This document shows positions 18,579 through 27,944 of a stretch of DNA of 49,733 bases, piece after piece. The notes beneath the pieces were generated by a model. It had not been told where the DNA came from. It did not search any database and was given only the letters and a program-made list of their open reading frames with translations. The stretch spans positions 1-49,733 of the forward strand of contig CACMET010000010.1 in NCBI GenBank assembly GCA_902612825.1, written 5' to 3'. A program made the translations under genes and the position numbers. Within the stretch, counting starts at the first letter, position 1; the number at the start of each line of letters is the position of its first letter. The stretch comes from an uncultured Alphaproteobacteria bacterium. GTDB lineage: Bacteria; Pseudomonadota; Alphaproteobacteria; HIMB59; GCA-002718135.

Positions 18579-19190
18579 TTAAATTCCTTCGCCTATTTTT
18601 ACTTTTTTCTTTTCTATAGCTGTTGATGCATCAACTGTATTTTGTGAATCAATATTTTGCCTTTTAACGCCACCTTTATCTCTTAATGTAAGTGTAATAG
18701 AGCCAATCATTGCGACTAATAAAATTATCCCACATATTTGAAATAAATAAAAATATTCAGTGTAGAGTATTTGCCCAATCATTTTTGTATTCTCCACTTC
18801 ACTAACTATAGGTTGTAATGGTGTTTGATTGTTGTAAATATTAGACGATCTATCTGTTAAAAAAAGTATTCCAAGTTCAATTACTAGAACTATCCCTAAT
18901 AATGCTCCAAAAGGTAAATATTGCAAAAAACCTTCTCTCAACTTTACAAAATTTATATCAAGCATCATTACAACAAATAGAAAAAGGACAGCAACAGCTC
19001 CAACATATACAACAACAAGGATCATTGCCAAAAATTCAGCGCCTAATAAAACAAAGAGTCCTGATGCGTTAACAAAGCTTAAAATTAAGAACAAAACTGA
19101 ATGAACTGGATTTTTTGCACTTATAACCATTAGAGCAGAAAGAACCGCAACAGATGAAAAAAGATAAAATGTTAATGAATAAAGAATCAT
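18579..19190 (-). CDS. nuoJ: NADH-quinone oxidoreductase subunit J
   Basis: Membrane subunit of complex I, 203 residues with five predicted helices. The segment containing VVYVGAVAVLFLFVVMML is the conserved helix 3 with its pi-bulge, which takes part in quinone-coupled conformational change. The C-terminal 35 residues are a charged tail. It lies 2 bases after nuoI and 3 before nuoK. Confidence 0.95.
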   Translation of the reverse strand: MILYSLTFYLFSSVAVLSALMVISAKNPVHSVLFLILSFVNASGLFVLLGAEFLAMILVVVYVGAVAVLFLFVVMMLDINFVKLREGFLQYLPFGALLGIVLVIELGILFLTDRSSNIYNNQTPLQPIVSEVENTKMIGQILYTEYFYLFQICGIILLVAMIGSITLTLRDKGGVKRQNIDSQNTVDASTAIEKKKVKIGEGI

Positions 19191-19192
19191 TC

Positions 19193-19672
19193 TTATCTAT
19201 ATTTTCTATCGAGATGAATATTTTGAGCAATTTCTTGCTCCCATCTATCTCCATTTTCTAAAAGTTTATCTTTATTATAAATTAATTCTTCTCTCGTTTC
19301 AGTGGCAAATTCAAAATTTGGTCCTTCGACTATTGCATCAACTGGGCAAGATTCTTGACATAAACCACAGTAAATACATTTAGTCATATCTATATCATAT
19401 CTTGTTGTTCTTCTGCTTCCATCCTCTCTTGGCTCTGCTTCAATTGTAATTGCCTGAGCAGGACATACTGCTTCACAAAGCTTACATGCGATACATCTCT
19501 CTTCCCCACTTGGATATCTTCTTAAAGCATGTTCGCCTCTAAAACGTGGGCTTAATGGACCTTTTTCATGAGGATAATTTATTGTAACTTTAGATTTAAA
19601 TATGTATTTGAAAGTTAAAAATAGTCCTTGAAATAATTCAAATAAAGTAAAAGATTTAATTAATTTATACAT
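19193..19672 (-). CDS. nuoI: NADH-quinone oxidoreductase subunit I (2x[4Fe-4S])
   Basis: Peripheral-arm subunit holding clusters N6a and N6b. Two ferredoxin motifs are visible, [12 protein letters not shown] and [12 protein letters not shown], with a strongly conserved block containing [20 protein letters not shown] before the first. The start is set at the ATG at 19672, which gives 159 residues and the N-terminus MYKLIKSF as in homologues. An upstream codon at 19693 would overlap nuoH by 20 bases and add a non-homologous MTCCQIN extension. The chosen ATG falls one base after the nuoH stop. Confidence 0.95.
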   Translation of the reverse strand: MYKLIKSFTLFELFQGLFLTFKYIFKSKVTINYPHEKGPLSPRFRGEHALRRYPSGEERCIACKLCEAVCPAQAITIEAEPREDGSRRTTRYDIDMTKCIYCGLCQESCPVDAIVEGPNFEFATETREELIYNKDKLLENGDRWEQEIAQNIHLDRKYR

Positions 19673-19673
19673 A

Positions 19674-20675
19674 TTAATTTGGCAGCATGTCAAAATATAC
19701 TAAAAAACCGGAAGTTGCCACAACCCAAAACAAAGAAAACGGAAGAAAAACTTTCCATCCAAGTCTCATTAACTGGTCATATCTATATCTTGGGAAAGTT
19801 CCTCTAACCCAAATAAATAAAAATAATATAAATATTACTTTCACAGTAAACCAGATAACTCCAGGAACAACATTTAATGGGTATACATCAAATGGAGGAA
19901 GCCATCCGCCTAAAAAAAGAATGACAGTCATAGAAGACATTAAAATCATACTCGCGTATTCACCTAAAAAAAATAATACAAATGAAGCAGATGAATATTC
20001 AGTAAAAAATCCTGCAACAAGTGTTGATTCATCTTCAGGAAGATCAAAAGGTAATCTATTTGTTTCAGCTAACGCAGAAATAAAAAAAATAATGAACATA
20101 GGTAATAATGGAATTGCAAACCATACCGTCTGCTGAGCTAAAACTATCTTTGATAAATTTAAAGAACCTACACATAATAATACTGTAATTATTACAAATC
20201 CAATAGATACTTCATATGAAACCATTTGAGCAGCTGATCTTAATGCTCCTAGAAAAGGATATTGAGAGTTACTAGCCCATCCAGCCATTATTATTCCGTA
20301 TACTCCAAGAGATGATACTGCAAACAGATACATGATACCTACGTTAATATCAGAGACTACCCATCCTGGAGCAAAAGGTATTACTGCCCAACCTGCTAAG
20401 CTAAGTACCATTGTTATTATGGGTGCTAAAATAAAAACAATTTTATTTGATCCAGTAGGTATAATATTTTCTTTAGTAATAAGTTTTAATGCATCAGCAA
20501 AGCTTTGTAATATACCAAAAGGCCCTACTATATTTGGACCTCTTCTTAATTGAATTAGAGCTAAAACTTTTCTTTCAGCATAAACTAAAAAAGCTACAGA
20601 TATTAAAACTGGCACAACAACAGCAAGTATTTGGGCAATGATTATTAACCCTGTAATTAATATATCATAAGTCAT
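19674..20675 (-). CDS. nuoH: NADH-quinone oxidoreductase subunit H
   Basis: Membrane subunit of complex I that lines the entry to the quinone chamber, 333 residues and eight helices. The hallmark blocks are [60 protein letters not shown] and [20 protein letters not shown]. It starts 7 bases after the nuoG stop. Normal length and complete. Confidence 0.97.
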   Translation of the reverse strand: MTYDILITGLIIIAQILAVVVPVLISVAFLVYAERKVLALIQLRRGPNIVGPFGILQSFADALKLITKENIIPTGSNKIVFILAPIITMVLSLAGWAVIPFAPGWVVSDINVGIMYLFAVSSLGVYGIIMAGWASNSQYPFLGALRSAAQMVSYEVSIGFVIITVLLCVGSLNLSKIVLAQQTVWFAIPLLPMFIIFFISALAETNRLPFDLPEDESTLVAGFFTEYSSASFVLFFLGEYASMILMSSMTVILFLGGWLPPFDVYPLNVVPGVIWFTVKVIFILFLFIWVRGTFPRYRYDQLMRLGWKVFLPFSLFWVVATSGFLVYFDMLPN

Positions 20676-20682
20676 CTAATTA

Positions 20683-22722
20683 TTATGCTGCCTTATTTAA
20701 AATATCTTTAGTACATTTTGCCATTGTTTCAGAAGATCTAGAAATAGAATCATTCATATAAAAATTTTCAATGTTATATTTAATTTTAATATTCTCAATT
20801 TTATTATTTTTAGCAAAAGGTATTTCGCCAATAGAATTCACTTCATTTAAGAGAGCAAATTGACCATAGATACTTGTAAGCTCATTTCGAAGCTCCCCAA
20901 GATTATTAAAATTTAAATTTTTTTCAAATAAATCACTTAAAACTCTAAAAATTTTCCACTCCTCTTTTGCTTCACCTATTGGATTATGGCACTTAGTTGT
21001 TTGAATAACTCTACCTTCTATATTCATATAAGTAGAACTTTTCTCAGTATATGCAGGGGTTGGTAAAATTACATCAGCTATAGATGCTGAAACATCTCCA
21101 TGATGACCAAGATAAACAACAAAAGCATTTTCAAACGTTGAAAAATTTATCTCATCTAACCCCATTAAGAAAACTACAGGCTTTGTTTTATCAATATGTT
21201 TTTTTAATTGTTTATTGTAATCATTATCAAATTTTTTATTATAAAATTTCAAATCTAAGGCTCCAACTCTAGAAATATCTTGGTTAAGAATATTTAATGG
21301 ATTTATATTTTTATTTTTTTGAATTTTTTTCGCAATTAATCCTACAGTTTCTAATATTTTTTTTCCATGATCATTATTTATTGCTGAAGTCCCTATTATT
21401 ATAAGAGGGTTTTTTGAAGATTTTAAAACTTTATTGAATTCAGATTTATTATTAGATAATTTATTAAGGTAATCTAAAGAATCGGATAAATGATGATAAT
21501 CGTAAGTAAGATCTAATTTAGGACCTATAAGACCAATTTTGCAGTTATTTTCAATATATGCCTTTCTAATTCTAGCGTTTAATACCGCCGCTTCCCATCT
21601 AGGGTTGGATCCAATTAAAAGAATAGCATCAGCCTTTTCAATTTCTTGAATTGTTGAATTAAATTTATAACTGGAAGATGAATTATCGATAATTTGTGTA
21701 TTATCAAATCTGCAATCATAGTTTTTTGATTTTAGTGAATTGCTAAATTTTTGTGCGGAATATAAAGTTTCAATATCGGTAAACTTACCCGATAGGAATA
21801 CAGTATTTTCTTTACCTCTTTTTGTAATTTCTTTTTTTATTAATTCAAATGCATTATCCCATGAAGATTTTTGGAGTTTTTTATTTGATTTAGAATATAC
21901 ATTATCCAATCTTTGACTTGAGAGTCCATCAACTGCAAATCTAGATTTATCACTTATCCATTCTTCATTGGTTTCTTCATTTATTCTAGGAAGAGCTCTT
22001 AAAACTTTTTTTCCTCTAGTATCAATCCTTATACTTGAACCTATACCATCGAACACATCAAATGTTTCTGTCTTGGTTAGTTCCCATGGTCTAGATTTAA
22101 ATGCATATGGTTTACTTGTTAAAGCACCTACGGGGCATAAATCAATTACATTTCCAGATAATTCTGACTCAATAGTTTTTTCTAAATACGTCGTGATCTC
22201 AGCATTTTCACCTCTGCCAAGTAATCCTATATCATCAACACCCGCAACTTCTGTAGAAAACCTTACGCATCTTGTACAATGTATACATCTTGTCATAATT
22301 GTTTTGACAAGTGGTCCCATATTTTTATTTTGAACTGCTCTTTTGTTTTCTTCATATCTAGTTTTATCAAAACCATAATACATCGCTTGATCTTGAAGAT
22401 CACATTCTCCTCCTTGATCACAAATAGGGCAATCCAATGGATGATTAATGAGAAGAAACTCCATTACACCTTTTCGAGCTTTTTTAACTGTTTCTGTTTT
22501 TGTTTTTATAACCATTCCATCTGCAGCTGGCATGGCACATGATGCAATAGGTTTTGGAGCTTTTTCCATTTCTACTAAACACATTCTACAGTTTCCTGCT
22601 ATTGAGAGTTTTTCATGATAACAAAATCTTGGAATTTCAGTTCCTGCTTGTTCACAAGCTTGCATTACGGTCATGCCGTTTTCAAATTCGTATTCTTTAT
22701 TATCAATTGTTATCTTTGGCAC
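20683..22722 (-). CDS. nuoG: NADH-quinone oxidoreductase subunit G
   Basis: The large Fe-S subunit of the complex I peripheral arm, 679 residues, typical of alphaproteobacteria and mitochondria (about 690) and shorter than the E. coli form. The N-terminal ferredoxin-like domain has the 2Fe-2S ligands in CYHEKLSIAGNCRMC plus a later Cys. The His-Cys 4Fe-4S motif is at DCPICDQGGECDLQ and the next cluster motif at CIHCTRCVRF. The remainder is a molybdopterin-oxidoreductase-like domain with no cofactor motif, and its C-terminal half is highly diverged and rich in Asn and Lys. Its start shares one base with the end of nuoF. Confidence 0.96.
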   Translation of the reverse strand: MPKITIDNKEYEFENGMTVMQACEQAGTEIPRFCYHEKLSIAGNCRMCLVEMEKAPKPIASCAMPAADGMVIKTKTETVKKARKGVMEFLLINHPLDCPICDQGGECDLQDQAMYYGFDKTRYEENKRAVQNKNMGPLVKTIMTRCIHCTRCVRFSTEVAGVDDIGLLGRGENAEITTYLEKTIESELSGNVIDLCPVGALTSKPYAFKSRPWELTKTETFDVFDGIGSSIRIDTRGKKVLRALPRINEETNEEWISDKSRFAVDGLSSQRLDNVYSKSNKKLQKSSWDNAFELIKKEITKRGKENTVFLSGKFTDIETLYSAQKFSNSLKSKNYDCRFDNTQIIDNSSSSYKFNSTIQEIEKADAILLIGSNPRWEAAVLNARIRKAYIENNCKIGLIGPKLDLTYDYHHLSDSLDYLNKLSNNKSEFNKVLKSSKNPLIIIGTSAINNDHGKKILETVGLIAKKIQKNKNINPLNILNQDISRVGALDLKFYNKKFDNDYNKQLKKHIDKTKPVVFLMGLDEINFSTFENAFVVYLGHHGDVSASIADVILPTPAYTEKSSTYMNIEGRVIQTTKCHNPIGEAKEEWKIFRVLSDLFEKNLNFNNLGELRNELTSIYGQFALLNEVNSIGEIPFAKNNKIENIKIKYNIENFYMNDSISRSSETMAKCTKDILNKAA

Positions 22723-23996
22723 TAGGCTACTCTTCTATTTCTTTCTTGAATTCTTTTTTCTATTTCAGGTCTAAAGTGTCTAAACAAACCTTGAATAGGC
22801 CAAGCAGCAGCATCACCTAAAGCACAAATAGTATGACCTTCAATTTGCTTGGTAACATCTAAAATTTTATCAATATCTTGATGTTCAACATTTCCATGAA
22901 TCATTTTTTCCATCATTCTGTACATCCATCCAGTACCTTCTCTGCAAGGTGTACATTGACCACAACTTTCATGCTTATAAAAATGTGATAATCTAGCAAT
23001 TGCCTCAACAATATCTGTTGATTTATTCATTACAATAACAGCCGCAGTGCCTAATCCACTTTGCACTTCTTTTAGACTATCAAAATCCATTTTAACAGTA
23101 TCACAAATAGACTTAGGTAATAAAGGTACACTTGCGCCTCCAGGAATTACAGCTAATAAATTTTCCCAACCACCAATTACACCGCCTGCATGTTTTTCAA
23201 TGAGATCTTTTAATGGTATGCCCATTTCTTCTTCTACGTTACATGGGTTATTGACGTGCCCTGAAATACTAAAAATTTTTGTACCTGTATTGTTGGGACT
23301 TCCTAAATCAGCGAACCATTTTGAACCACGTCTTAAAATAGTTGGTGAAACGGCAACTGTTTCAACATTTGTAACTGTTGTTGGACATCCATATAAACCT
23401 GCGCCAGCGGGAAACGGAGGTTTTAATCGCGGTTGACCTTTTTTACCCTCTAAACTTTCAAGTAAAGCAGTTTCTTCACCACAGATATATGCTCCTGCTC
23501 CTCTGTGAAGATAAATATCAAAATCCCACCCTGTACCACATGCATTTTTACCAACTAAATTATTTGCATAGGCTTCATCTATTGCTTTTTGTAAATTAGA
23601 AGATTCAGAATAATATTCACCCCTTATATAAATATAACAAGTATGTGCATGCATAGCAAAGGCAGCAACTAAACAACCTTCTAAAAGAAGATGTGGATCG
23701 TTTCTCATAATCTCTCGATCTTTACATGTACCTGGCTCTGACTCATCTGCATTAACAACTAGGTAATGATCTTTTCCAGAGTCTTTTGGCATAAATGACC
23801 ACTTAAGTCCCGCAGGGAAACCTGCTCCTCCCCTTCCTCTTAATTGACTATTTTTAATTTCCTCAACAATTTTTTCGCTACCCATTTTAATAAGTTCTTT
23901 AGTATTTGACCAAATACCTCTTTTTTTGGCACCTTCTAATTTCCAGTCTTCAAAACCGTATAAATTTTTAAAAATTTTATCTTTTTCCTTAAGCAT
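22722..23996 (-). CDS. nuoF: NADH-quinone oxidoreductase subunit F (FMN, NADH-binding)
   Basis: The NADH-oxidising subunit carrying FMN and cluster N3. Motifs are [18 protein letters not shown] (NADH/FMN binding), [37 protein letters not shown] and the 4Fe-4S ligands in [11 protein letters not shown]. The ATG at 23996 gives 424 residues and the N-terminus [15 protein letters not shown], as in homologues. It overlaps the nuoE stop by 8 bases. An open codon at 24032 would add 12 residues without family similarity. Confidence 0.96.
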   Translation of the reverse strand: MLKEKDKIFKNLYGFEDWKLEGAKKRGIWSNTKELIKMGSEKIVEEIKNSQLRGRGGAGFPAGLKWSFMPKDSGKDHYLVVNADESEPGTCKDREIMRNDPHLLLEGCLVAAFAMHAHTCYIYIRGEYYSESSNLQKAIDEAYANNLVGKNACGTGWDFDIYLHRGAGAYICGEETALLESLEGKKGQPRLKPPFPAGAGLYGCPTTVTNVETVAVSPTILRRGSKWFADLGSPNNTGTKIFSISGHVNNPCNVEEEMGIPLKDLIEKHAGGVIGGWENLLAVIPGGASVPLLPKSICDTVKMDFDSLKEVQSGLGTAAVIVMNKSTDIVEAIARLSHFYKHESCGQCTPCREGTGWMYRMMEKMIHGNVEHQDIDKILDVTKQIEGHTICALGDAAAWPIQGLFRHFRPEIEKRIQERNRRVA

Positions 23997-24588
23997 CAAA
24001 TTTTCTTTCAGGTTGTGATGATTTTCTACCAATTTGTGAACCTACTTTTATTGATTTATTATCTTTTAAATCTTGAAGTATTTTTTTAAAACTCTCTTCA
24101 TCTAAATCTTCATAATAATCATCATTGATCTGGACCATAGGAGCATTGCAGCATGCACCTAAACATTCAACTTCAACAACTGTAAATATTTCATCATCAC
24201 TTGTCTCGCCAATATTAGTTTCGCAAACTTCTTGTGCAACTTTAGACAGTTTATCACTCCCTCTTAACCAACAAGGTGTCGTTCTACAAATTTGGACAAA
24301 ATTTTTACCAATAGGTTCTAAATTAAACATCGAATAAAAAGTGGCAACTTCCATCACTCTTATATAAGACATACTTAAAGTTTCAGCTACTTTTTCCATT
24401 GAGTTTTTACTTAGCCATCCATTATTTTGTCTTTGTGCTAAATCAAGTAAAGGAATAACTGCGCTTTGAATACGGTTTGATGGATATTTTTTTATTATTT
24501 CAGAAATTTTTTTAAAATTTTCTGATGACCATTCGAAATTATCATTAATTTTTTTATATACTTTATTATTTGTACCAGGATGATGCAT
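23989..24588 (-). CDS. nuoE: NADH-quinone oxidoreductase subunit E (2Fe-2S)
   Basis: Thioredoxin-fold subunit carrying cluster N1a, 199 residues. The four Cys ligands are visible in CRTTPC and in [10 protein letters not shown]. The segment [19 protein letters not shown] is typical of the family. The start codon overlaps the last base of nuoD, and the C-terminus overlaps nuoF by 8 bases. Confidence 0.96.
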   Translation of the reverse strand: MHHPGTNNKVYKKINDNFEWSSENFKKISEIIKKYPSNRIQSAVIPLLDLAQRQNNGWLSKNSMEKVAETLSMSYIRVMEVATFYSMFNLEPIGKNFVQICRTTPCWLRGSDKLSKVAQEVCETNIGETSDDEIFTVVEVECLGACCNAPMVQINDDYYEDLDEESFKKILQDLKDNKSIKVGSQIGRKSSQPERKFDA

Positions 24589-25766
24589 TATCTATCTATC
24601 TCTCCAAAAACAATATCTAAGCTACCTAGTATAGCGGCTATGTCAGCCATTAAGTGGCCTTTAGATAAATGATCCAATGTTTGAAGGTGTGCAAAACCTG
24701 GTGCTCTTATTTTACATCTATATGGTTTACTAGATCCATCAGAAACAAGGTAAACGCCAAATTCACCCTTTGGAGCTTCGACTGCACTATAAACTTGACC
24801 AGCGGGAACACGGTAACCTTCAGTGAAAAGTTTAAAATGATGAATTAAAGCTTCCATTGATTTTTTCATTTGATTTCTTTTAGGAGGTGTAATTTTATTA
24901 TCCTCAATCGATATTGGACCTGGTTTGATTTTATTTAAACATTGGTTAATAATACTAATGCTTTGTCTCATTTCCTCAATGCGAACCAAATATCGATCAA
25001 AACAATCACCTTTTTTTCCAACAGGAACTTCAAAATCAACTTGATCATAGGCGTCATAAGGTTGAGACCTTCTTAAATCCCATGCTACACCTGTGCTTCT
25101 TAACACAGGACCAGAACACCCCCATTCAATTGCTTCTGACTTTGAAATTATTCCTATATCAACTGATCTTTGTCTTAATATTCTGTTATTAGTCAGTAAG
25201 CTTTCGAGATCATCAATAAATTTTGGAAAAGTTTTAAAATGCTCATATAATTTTTCTTCCATTCCTTCTGGCATATCCTGATGAACACCACCAGGTCTAA
25301 AATAGGCTGCATGGAATCTTGCCCCAGATACGGCTTCATGAAACTCTAAAAGCTTTTCCCTTTCTTCAAAACACCATAAAAATGGTGTCACTGCACCAAT
25401 GTCAGCAGCATAGGCAGGTATATTTAATAAATGATTTAGTATTCTAGTAATTTCGGCAAAAATAACGCGAATATATTTAGCTCTTTCAGGGACATTAATA
25501 CCTAGGAGATTTTCAGTTGCTAATGCAAAAGCATGTTCTTGACACATTGGCGAAACATAATCAAGTCTATCAAAATAAGGAACTGCCTGAAGATAAGTTT
25601 TATATTCAATTAATTTTTCTGTTCCCCTGTGTAACAATCCAATATGTGGTTCTGCTCTTTGAACTACCTCACCCTCCAGCTCAACTACTAAACGTAAAAC
25701 ACCATGTGCGGCTGGATGTTGAGGGCCAAAGTTAATTGTAGTTGTATTAAGCTCCACTTCTTTCAT
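24588..25766 (-). CDS. nuoD: NADH-quinone oxidoreductase subunit D
   Basis: The 49-kDa-type subunit that, with NuoB, forms the quinone reduction site. 392 residues. [21 protein letters not shown] at the N-terminus includes the HGV His, which lies near the quinone head group. Further blocks are [33 protein letters not shown], and the C-terminal DIVFGEIDR. NuoC and NuoD are separate genes here, as in alphaproteobacteria, not fused as in E. coli. It starts directly after the nuoC stop. Confidence 0.97.
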   Translation of the reverse strand: MKEVELNTTTINFGPQHPAAHGVLRLVVELEGEVVQRAEPHIGLLHRGTEKLIEYKTYLQAVPYFDRLDYVSPMCQEHAFALATENLLGINVPERAKYIRVIFAEITRILNHLLNIPAYAADIGAVTPFLWCFEEREKLLEFHEAVSGARFHAAYFRPGGVHQDMPEGMEEKLYEHFKTFPKFIDDLESLLTNNRILRQRSVDIGIISKSEAIEWGCSGPVLRSTGVAWDLRRSQPYDAYDQVDFEVPVGKKGDCFDRYLVRIEEMRQSISIINQCLNKIKPGPISIEDNKITPPKRNQMKKSMEALIHHFKLFTEGYRVPAGQVYSAVEAPKGEFGVYLVSDGSSKPYRCKIRAPGFAHLQTLDHLSKGHLMADIAAILGSLDIVFGEIDR

Positions 25767-26348
25767 TTAATTTTCATCACTAGATTTCTCATCACCAAAA
25801 AGTTTGTTTTCCATTCCTTCCCAAGGAGATTCACTATCAAAATTTCTAAATTCTTGAGTTAACTTGACAGGCTCATATATTACTTTTTTTTCAAGGTCGT
25901 CATAGCGAACTTCTGTGTGTCCTGTTAAAGGAAAATCTTTGCGCAATGGATAACCTTCAAAATTATAATCAGTCATTATCCTTCTTAAATCAGGATGGTT
26001 AATGAATTCTATTCCAAATAAATCATAGCATTCTCTTTCATACCAATCCGCAGATTTGTGAATATTGGTTATTGATTCTATTTTTTCGTTTTCTTTAATA
26101 AAAGTTTTAAGAATAATTTTTTTATTTTTTCTTAAACTTTGCAAAATATAAATCAAATCAAATCTAAATTCTCTTGAAGGATAGTCAACAGCTGTAATAT
26201 CTAATAATTGATTAAAATTAAGCTCATCGTTATCTTTTAATTCGTTAACAATTTTTATGATATTATTTTTTTCAAATTCTATTTCTAACAAATTATTATT
26301 CTCTAAAATATTATTTATGCCATCTATTTTAGTAAGAATTTTAATCAT
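25767..26348 (-). CDS. nuoC: NADH-quinone oxidoreductase subunit C
   Basis: The 30-kDa-type subunit of the complex I peripheral arm, 193 residues. The signature around residues 105-135 reads WYERECYDLFGIEFINHPDL and is followed by LRRIMTDYNFEGYPLRKDFP. The N-terminal third is diverged and rich in Asn and Ile. It lies 6 bases after nuoB and abuts nuoD. No anomaly. Confidence 0.95.
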   Translation of the reverse strand: MIKILTKIDGINNILENNNLLEIEFEKNNIIKIVNELKDNDELNFNQLLDITAVDYPSREFRFDLIYILQSLRKNKKIILKTFIKENEKIESITNIHKSADWYERECYDLFGIEFINHPDLRRIMTDYNFEGYPLRKDFPLTGHTEVRYDDLEKKVIYEPVKLTQEFRNFDSESPWEGMENKLFGDEKSSDEN

Positions 26349-26354
26349 ATAAAA

Positions 26355-26867
26355 TTATCTTTTAAATTTATTTTCTCTTCTAATTTTTTTTTGTAATTGC
26401 AATATGCCGTAAACTAATGCTTCTGCTGTTGGAGGGCATCCAGGCACATAAACATCAACGGGGACTATTCTATCACACCCTCTAACTACTGAATACGAGT
26501 AGTGATAATATCCACCACCATTTGCACATGAACCCATCGATATTACCCACCGAGGTTCTGGCATTTGATCATACACTTTTCTTAAAGCTGGTGCCATTTT
26601 ATTTGTTAATGTGCCAGCAACAATCATCACATCAGATTGTCTAGGGCTACCTCTTGGTATGACTCCATAACGATCTAGATCATATCTTGCCATATAAGAA
26701 TGTATCATTTCTACTCCACAACATGCCAATCCGAATGTCATTGGCCACAAGGAACCAGTTCTAGCCCAAGTAAGAATTTTATCGTAGCTAGCGACTAAGA
26801 AACCTTTAGAGGATAATTCTGTATTTAGAGTATCATCAACAATTTTTTTTGCTTCATCTACTCCCAT
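26355..26867 (-). CDS. nuoB: NADH-quinone oxidoreductase subunit B
   Basis: The subunit carrying cluster N2, the last Fe-S centre before quinone. The cluster ligands are seen in GLACCGVEM (adjacent Cys pair), [10 protein letters not shown] and [11 protein letters not shown]. The start is taken as the ATG at 26867, preceded by AAGGGGC and overlapping the nuoA stop by 10 bases, which gives 170 residues. An ATG 21 bases upstream (26888) is open and cannot be excluded. Confidence 0.94.
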   Translation of the reverse strand: MGVDEAKKIVDDTLNTELSSKGFLVASYDKILTWARTGSLWPMTFGLACCGVEMIHSYMARYDLDRYGVIPRGSPRQSDVMIVAGTLTNKMAPALRKVYDQMPEPRWVISMGSCANGGGYYHYSYSVVRGCDRIVPVDVYVPGCPPTAEALVYGILQLQKKIRRENKFKR

Positions 26868-27223
26868 TCTAAAGCCCCTTTTTTCCATTCATAAATAAAA
26901 CCTATAGTTAAAACAGTCAGGAAAATCATCATTGACCAAAAACCGAACAATCCAATTTTACCAAGTGTTATTGCCCATGGAAACAAGAAAGCAACTTCTA
27001 AATCAAAGATAATAAATAAGATTGCTACTAAATAAAATCTTACATCAAATCTTCCACGAGCATCGTCAAAAGCTTCAAATCCACACTCATAGGCAGATAA
27101 TTTTTCTTTATCTGGTTGAGAGTCTCCAACTACAAAAGATAATAAAGTCATTCCAACAGCCAATGCCAAAGCAATAAATATAAAAATTAATATTGGTAAA
27201 TATTCAAATAGAAACTCAGACAC
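26858..27223 (-). CDS. nuoA: NADH-quinone oxidoreductase subunit A
   Basis: A three-helix membrane subunit of complex I and the first gene of the fourteen-gene operon, 121 residues. Conserved features are the first helix, [20 protein letters not shown] in the loop near the quinone site (with the exposed Cys), and [20 protein letters not shown] on the second helix. About 100 bases separate it from tRNA-Asp upstream, the only space in which an operon promoter could lie. I see no convincing -35/-10 pair there, so readthrough from the tRNAs is also possible. Confidence 0.96.
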   Translation of the reverse strand: MSEFLFEYLPILIFIFIALALAVGMTLLSFVVGDSQPDKEKLSAYECGFEAFDDARGRFDVRFYLVAILFIIFDLEVAFLFPWAITLGKIGLFGFWSMMIFLTVLTIGFIYEWKKGALEWE

Positions 27224-27322
27224 TATAATCTCACAAATAATTTAGTAATGTATTTAAAGATTTATTCAACAATAACAACGTGTCTTGTTGCGACTTTAGT
27301 ACACAAAAAACAATGAAATTAG

Positions 27323-27399
27323 TGGCGCGAGAGACGGGATTCGAACCCGCGGCCTCTGCCGTGACAGGGCAGCGTTCTAACCAGCTGAACTACTCCCGC
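27323..27399 (-). tRNA. tRNA-Asp (GTC)
   Basis: A cloverleaf folds on the minus strand: acceptor GCGGGAG pairs with CTCTCGC (one G-U), followed by discriminator G and an encoded CCA. The anticodon stem CTGCC/GGCAG closes the loop CTGTCAC, anticodon GTC for Asp. The T-arm contains GGTTCGAATCC. It lies 3 bases downstream of tRNA-Val in the direction of transcription and about 100 bases before nuoA. Confidence 0.97.
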
Positions 27400-27402
27400 G
27401 CA

Positions 27403-27478
27403 TGGTGGGTGTTGAGAGACTTGAACTCCCGACCCTCTCGGTGTAAACGAGATGCTCTACCAACTGAGCTAAACACCC
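27403..27478 (-). tRNA. tRNA-Val (TAC)
   Basis: A cloverleaf on the minus strand with acceptor GGGTGTT pairing perfectly with AACACCC, discriminator A and an encoded CCA. The anticodon stem TCTCG/CGAGA closes the loop TTTACAC, anticodon TAC for Val. It starts just after the hup terminator and precedes tRNA-Asp, so the two are probably processed from one transcript. Confidence 0.97.
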
Positions 27479-27487
27479 AAATAAAAA

Positions 27488-27513
27488 CGGCTGTTAAATT
27501 TATTTAACAGCCG
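27488..27513 (-). terminator. Rho-independent terminator of hup
   Basis: CGGCTGTTAAA and TTTAACAGCCG form a perfect 11-bp stem around a 4-base loop. On the minus strand it is followed by TTTTTAT. It lies 19 bases beyond the hup stop, so it ends the hup transcript and separates it from the tRNA-Val/tRNA-Asp pair. Confidence 0.88.
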
Positions 27514-27532
27514 GTGCAAGAAAAAAAGATAA

Positions 27533-27808
27533 TTAATTGTTTACTGAGTCTTTTAAAGCTTTTCCTACAGTAAATTTAGGTCTTTTGGATGCTGGTATTT
27601 GAATTGATTCACCCGTTCTAGGATTTCTACCAGTAGTTGCTTTTCTATGGCTAACGCTAAAATTACCAAAACCTACAATACTAACCTTTTCATCTCTTTT
27701 TAAAGAATTAGTGATTGCATCTAGAAAACTTTCAATTGCTCTAGTTGCGTCAGATTTAGATAATCCTGCGGAGGATGCTACAGATGCGATAAGATCATTT
27801 TTGTTCAC
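27533..27808 (-). CDS. hupB: HU family DNA-binding protein
   Basis: A small nucleoid-associated protein that binds and bends DNA as a dimer. 91 residues, the usual HU length. It starts MNKNDLIASVASSAGLSKSD and contains the beta-arm signature GFGNFSVSHRKATTGRNP followed by KRPKFTVGKALKDSV. It sits between lon and the tRNA pair with its own candidate promoter (27864-27837) and a strong terminator, consistent with an independent, highly expressed transcript. It is HU rather than IHF by length, sequence and the lon-hup neighbourhood. Confidence 0.96.
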   Translation of the reverse strand: MNKNDLIASVASSAGLSKSDATRAIESFLDAITNSLKRDEKVSIVGFGNFSVSHRKATTGRNPRTGESIQIPASKRPKFTVGKALKDSVNN

Positions 27809-27836
27809 TTTTAATCTCCTTTATTAATTTTTACTG

Positions 27837-27864
27837 ATAATTCTTTGTTTTTCCAACAAGTCAA
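27837..27864 (-). promoter_or_regulatory. Candidate promoter of hup
   Basis: On the minus strand TTGACT (27864-27859) is followed after 16 bases by AATTAT (27842-27837). This is a near-consensus -35 with a four-of-six -10, about 30 bases before the hup ATG. The position and the separate terminator of hup support it. AT-rich background makes -10 matches common, so confidence is modest. Confidence 0.35.
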
Positions 27865-27880
27865 CATTATTATTAAAATT

Positions 27881-27898
27881 TTCCCAGAAAAAAGGGAA
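27881..27898 (-). terminator. Weak candidate terminator of lon
   Basis: TTCCC (27881-27885) and GGGAA (27894-27898) form a 5-bp stem with an 8-base loop. On the minus strand it is followed by AATTTTAATA. It lies in the 136-base lon-hup gap, just upstream of the candidate hup promoter. The stem is short and the T-tract interrupted, so this is only suggestive. Confidence 0.3.
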
Positions 27899-27944
27899 TT
27901 TATCAAATAATTGCCTTAATTTAATACTTTTTTAAAAAAAAATA

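Noticed and set aside
20683-22722. Suspected pseudogenisation of nuoG because of its poorly conserved C-terminal half
   Set aside because: The frame is open for 679 codons, all Fe-S motifs are present, and this half is variable in the family.
23989-24032. Longer nuoF start that overlaps nuoE by 44 bases, suggesting a frameshift or fusion
   Set aside because: The ATG at 23996 matches the homologous N-terminus; both genes are intact and overlap by only 8 bases.
27280-27507. Plus-strand ORF of 75 codons containing RETGFEPAASAVTGQRSNQLNYSRA
   Set aside because: It is the antisense reading of tRNA-Asp and tRNA-Val, a well-known false hypothetical protein.
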